Assembly (NCBI GenBank): GCA_017429205.1 | Contig: JAFRPH010000013.1 | Span: forward strand, 1-17,694 | DNA from: Bacteroidales bacterium | GTDB taxonomy: Bacteria > Bacteroidota > Bacteroidia > Bacteroidales > UBA932 | Direction of reading: 5' to 3' | Length of the DNA stretch: 17,694 nt | Shown: in pieces, positions 15,415 to 17,694 of the stretch | Layout of the letters: each line of letters begins with the position of its first letter | Numbering within the stretch: the first letter of the stretch is position 1 | The notes under the pieces: generated by a model | Told to the model about the DNA's origin: nothing | What the model saw: the letters and a program-made list of their open reading frames with translations, nothing else | The model's database searches: none | Program-made: the position numbers and the translations under genes

Positions 15415-16041
15415 ATGCGTATTGCAAAGATGTCTGTCTTAGCTTCCCTCCTGGTCGCTGCGGCCGCCTGTGCGCCGAAGCAGCAGGAAACGGCGGAACC
15501 TTCCGCTTTCGAGGTCATCTTCTCCCGCAAGAGCGTGCGCTCCTACACGGACCAGGCTGTGTCCGACCAGCAGGTCGAGCAGATTCTCCGGGCGGCGATG
15601 GCCGCTCCGACCGGCATGAACCTCCAGCCCTGGCGCTTCGTCGTGGTCCGCGACCAGGCGGTGAAGGAGGCCCTGGCCGGCGGATTCAACAAGATGATCG
15701 CCCAGGCCCCGGTCGTATTCGTCGTCTGCGGCGAGACCGCGATGATGCGCAAGCCGTGGGGCCAGCCCGATGCCGAAGAGGTGGAGATGGAGAACGGCAA
15801 CTGGACGGCCGACTGCGCCGCCGCGACGGAGAACCTGCTCCTCGCCGCCGAAGCGCTGGGCCTCGGTGCCGTCTGGACCGCCTGCTACCCCTATGAGGAC
15901 CGGATGGGCCCCGCCCGCGAGGCCCTGGGCCTTCCGGACAACGTCTCCCCGTATTGCATCGTCCCGTGCGGCTATCCCGCCGGAGACGACCGGCCCAAGG
16001 ACAAGTGGAAACCGGAGAACATCCACTACGATAAGTGGTAG
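15415..16041 (+). CDS. Nitroreductase family protein with lipoprotein-type signal
   Basis: A 208-residue flavoprotein-family member. The fold is recognised from FSRKSVRSYTDQAVS at 36-50 (FMN phosphate-binding region), MAAPTGMNLQPWRFVVVRD at 62-80, WTADCAAATENLLLAAEALG at 120-139, LGAVWTACYP near 140-149 and the C-terminal IVPCGYPAGDDRPKDKW. Nitroreductases transfer hydride from NAD(P)H to nitro compounds, quinones or other acceptors through FMN. The N-terminus (MRIAKMSVLASLLVAAAAC) looks like a type II signal peptide with Cys19 as lipidated residue, although the lipobox is weak (AAAC). That would put an FMN enzyme outside the cytoplasm, where NAD(P)H is not available, so the electron donor is unclear. 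It is first in a two-gene unit with the GNAT gene. Confidence 0.88.
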   Translation: MRIAKMSVLASLLVAAAACAPKQQETAEPSAFEVIFSRKSVRSYTDQAVSDQQVEQILRAAMAAPTGMNLQPWRFVVVRDQAVKEALAGGFNKMIAQAPVVFVVCGETAMMRKPWGQPDAEEVEMENGNWTADCAAATENLLLAAEALGLGAVWTACYPYEDRMGPAREALGLPDNVSPYCIVPCGYPAGDDRPKDKWKPENIHYDKW

Positions 16042-16643
16042 GGGATTGTCATTCCGAGCGGAGCGAAGGAATCTGTTTCCCGGTCCGGTTCCGTATCCGT
16101 TCCGCCATGCCGTCCGACCTCCCTGCCGTGCTGCCTGTCTTCGAGGCCGCCAAGGCCATCATGCGCGCAGACGGCAATCTCGAGCAGTGGTCCGCCCCGG
16201 GTTTTCCGGGGGAGGACCTTCTCCTGCGTGACATCGACCGAGGCGGCGGGTACGTCATTTTAAGTGACGAGATCTCTCCACGCGCTTCGCTTGGTCGAGA
16301 TGACAGGAATGTCATTTCGAGCGGAGTCGAAGGCGGAGTCGAGAAATCTATTGTCGCCTACTTCGCCCTCCTCCCTTCGCCCGAACCCACTTACGACCAT
16401 ATCGAGGGCGCCTGGCTCACCGACGAGCCTTACGGCGTCCTCCATCGCATCGCCAGCTACCCGGACGTGCATGGGGTTTTCTCCGCCATCATCGACTTTG
16501 CCGCGGCCCGTTTCCCGCATCTGAGGATCGACACGCACCGCGACAACCGCATCATGCAGCACGTCATCGGCACCGTCGGGTTTGCCTACTGCGGCATCAT
16601 CTGGCTGGACGACGGAACCGAACGCCTTGCGTACGAGCGTTAG
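16035..16643 (+). CDS. GNAT family N-acetyltransferase with repeat-derived insert and N-terminus
   Basis: A 202-residue cytoplasmic acyltransferase of a GNAT subfamily common in Bacteroidota and Firmicutes; the substrate is unknown. Family stretches are IRSAMPSDLPAVLPVFEAAK at 21-40, MRADGNLEQW at 43-52, GVLHRIASYP at 134-143, LRIDTHRDNRIMQHVIG at 163-179 and GFAYCGIIWLDDGTERLAY at 182-200. The start is a GTG that overlaps the nitroreductase stop by 7 bp. Residues 5-14 are translated from a dispersed repeat at 16048-16074. Residues 79-105 are translated from a second, double copy inserted in frame (16269-16349). Relatives normally have only a short hairpin there between the YVI strand and the IVAYF strand. 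An ATG at 16107 is an alternative start but would lose the first beta strand. The gene is open throughout, so it may still be functional. Its 3' end overlaps the convergent heparinase gene by 47 bp. Confidence 0.82.
   Translation: MVGDCHSERSEGICFPVRFRIRSAMPSDLPAVLPVFEAAKAIMRADGNLEQWSAPGFPGEDLLLRDIDRGGGYVILSDEISPRASLGRDDRNVISSGVEGGVEKSIVAYFALLPSPEPTYDHIEGAWLTDEPYGVLHRIASYPDVHGVFSAIIDFAAARFPHLRIDTHRDNRIMQHVIGTVGFAYCGIIWLDDGTERLAYER
16048..16074 (+). repeat. Dispersed hairpin repeat, unit 1
   Basis: A 27 bp unit beginning GTCATTCCGAGCG and ending GCGAAGGAATCT. Its ends pair as ATTCC (16051-16055) with GGAAT (16068-16072). It lies just after the nitroreductase stop and supplies part of the N-terminus of the GNAT reading frame. 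It resembles units 2 and 3 at 16269-16349. Confidence 0.8.
16269..16304 (-). repeat. Dispersed hairpin repeat, unit 2 (inverted copy inside the GNAT gene)
   Basis: Read on the minus strand the unit starts GTCATCTCGACC and ends GGAGAGATCTC, 36 bp. Its ends pair as ATCTC with GAGAT (plus 16297-16301 and 16272-16276). With unit 3 it forms a head-to-head pair separated by six bases (AGGAAT). Confidence 0.8.
16311..16349 (+). repeat. Dispersed hairpin repeat, unit 3 (direct copy inside the GNAT gene)
   Basis: A 39 bp unit starting GTCATTTCGAGCGGAGTCGA and ending GTCGAGAAATCT, with ends pairing as ATTTC (16314-16318) and GAAAT (16343-16347). The inner halves of units 2 and 3 form a 10 bp stem (16295-16304 with 16311-16320, one G-U pair). 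Together units 2 and 3 are exactly 81 bp or 27 codons. Confidence 0.8.
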
Positions 16644-17694
16644 ACAGGCAGACGCGCAGCACAACCTTCTGGCGGGGCTGCAGGGTGAAGGTGTAACCGA
16701 TGAGCGCGGTTCCCGGGTTGGGAACGTCGGTCGGGTGGAGGTATTGCATGCCCTCAAGGTCCGGAGCCTCGGCGTCGTAGGTCGTCGGCCAGAGATGCGG
16801 CGTGATTTCAGGTGTGGACCCTTCCGTCGTGACGAACAGGCTCCGGCATTTTCCATCGGCACGCAGCAGGAACCGGCCGTCGGAAAGGGTGGCCTCGGCC
16901 TCCGTGCACATGGCCCAGCGGATAGTACAGGTGGAATCCCCGGCCTGCAGATAGTCCACGACGTGAAGGTCCTCTCCGTCGAAGAGCACCTCCCGCCGGT
17001 AATCGGCGAGGTCGTCGTCATAGGCCGGACGCAGATACAACTCCGCTCCGGCGGGATCCGCCGCGGACGGAACGTCAGGCTTCCGCGTCCGGAGTAGATT
17101 GATGACGCGGTTCACCTTGGGAACTTTCCCGTTGACCGTCAATATGTTATGGGAGAACGGGCCGATACGGAAAACCTCCCAGCGTTCGCTGTCCTGGGTC
17201 ATGTCCCAAAGGTCCACGCCGGCCGATTCCAGCGAGTTGTAGTCCTGCATCCCGAGGTCGGTCGCCCAGGTGACACCGTCGGATTCGAAGTAGAAAGAGC
17301 CCTGGTCGCAATGCGAATGGCTGGACATCGAGAGACCGCCCTTGACGCCCAGATAATCGTCGTTCCGGGAAGTCCAGCCGCTGCGGTAGACGAAGACAGG
17401 GGTTGTGCCGCCGCACTCATAGTAATGTTTATCGGGCGGGGAAATCTCGAAATGGGGCATCCGGCCCAGTGAAATAAGGAACATCGGGAACAGCCTTTCC
17501 TCGCACAGTCGCTTGTAACCGGTGTCTTCCATGATCCGTATTTCCGGATACAGGAGCGAGGGGTCGCCCGTGCGGGTCATCATCCAGGCCTGCATGTACT
17601 GCCCGCTGGCCTTCCGGTAGGAGTCCGAGAAACTGTAGCAGTTTCCCGCCGGGGTGGAGGTGAAGCGGACGAAGTCGGCGGAGGCGAGGAAGTC
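16597..17694 (-). CDS. Heparinase II/III family protein, C-terminal 365 residues (5' end outside window)
   Basis: The frame is open from the right edge; the ATG at 17593-17595 is internal because coding continues upstream (33 codons including NCYSFSDSYRKASGQYM). The visible part matches the C-terminal beta-sandwich half of heparinase II/III-type polysaccharide lyases: GGLSMSSHSHCDQGSFYFES with the conserved His pair, followed by TWATDLGMQDYNSL, then PFSHNILTVNGK and later REVLFDGEDLHVVDYLQ. Such proteins cleave uronic-acid polysaccharides by beta-elimination, usually in the periplasm; the N-terminal toroid and signal peptide would lie beyond the window. The last twelve or so residues (ARTQGVRFRRPAR) are basic and fall in the 47 bp antisense overlap with the GNAT gene, so they may be a recent read-through tail. 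Substrate cannot be assigned. Confidence 0.88.
   Translation of the reverse strand, partial: DFLASADFVRFTSTPAGNCYSFSDSYRKASGQYMQAWMMTRTGDPSLLYPEIRIMEDTGYKRLCEERLFPMFLISLGRMPHFEISPPDKHYYECGGTTPVFVYRSGWTSRNDDYLGVKGGLSMSSHSHCDQGSFYFESDGVTWATDLGMQDYNSLESAGVDLWDMTQDSERWEVFRIGPFSHNILTVNGKVPKVNRVINLLRTRKPDVPSAADPAGAELYLRPAYDDDLADYRREVLFDGEDLHVVDYLQAGDSTCTIRWAMCTEAEATLSDGRFLLRADGKCRSLFVTTEGSTPEITPHLWPTTYDAEAPDLEGMQYLHPTDVPNPGTALIGYTFTLQPRQKVVLRVCLSNARTQGVRFRRPAR

Noticed and set aside
16035..16643. GNAT gene as a pseudogene broken by repeat insertion
   Set aside because: The frame is open from start to stop and both inserts keep it; family motifs after the insert are intact.
12811..17694. Polysaccharide utilisation locus
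   Set aside because: A GH2 enzyme and a heparinase-like lyase occur, but no susC/susD pair or hybrid sensor is seen, and the two genes belong to different units.

Overview
The window looks like a chromosomal segment of a GC-rich member of the Bacteroidota, most likely order Bacteroidales. The evidence is a run of Bacteroidota-type promoters (-7 box TAnnTTTG, sometimes with a TTG near -33), starts without Shine-Dalgarno sites, a fused-type SecD(F), a PD40-repeat envelope protein, a GH2/DUF4982 glycosidase, a DPP-IV-like S9 peptidase and a heparinase II/III protein. The genus cannot be assigned from the sequence. There is no RNA gene, transposase, phage gene or CRISPR array, and no gene-free stretch longer than about 165 bp.

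Layout. (1) 1-1737, minus: SecD part of a SecDF translocase subunit, cut by the left edge. (2) 1903-3483, plus: exported PD40/SPOR-like protein, divergent from secDF. (3) 3434-5589, minus: a membrane-anchored LytTR regulator translationally coupled (ATGA) to a sodium:solute symporter that lacks the family's first membrane helix. (4) 5716-7308, plus: a compact operon of a variant O6-alkylguanine alkyltransferase, CutC and RidA. (5) 15318-7328, minus: a five-gene operon with every junction overlapping (4, 8, 14 and 8 bp), coding for GH2 glycosidase, S9 peptidase, DUF3298 lipoprotein, phosphoribosyltransferase-like protein and CodB-type cytosine permease. (6) 15415-16643, plus: nitroreductase-family lipoprotein and a GNAT acetyltransferase. 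(7) 16597-17694, minus: C-terminal part of a heparinase II/III-family protein, cut by the right edge.

The most unusual signals are these. A dispersed hairpin repeat has one copy forming the start of the GNAT gene and a head-to-head pair inserted exactly in frame inside it (81 bp, 27 codons), and its stem shows compensatory base changes between copies. The transporter/LytTR pair could be a transporter-linked sensing unit. The five-gene operon joins scavenging of glycans and peptides to nucleobase uptake, with an unassigned PRTase-fold protein. The alkyltransferase has an altered PCHR motif and an insertion after the active-site cysteine. Several promoters lie so close to their start codons that the transcripts should be leaderless or nearly so. 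All assignments were made by reading; no database search was run.
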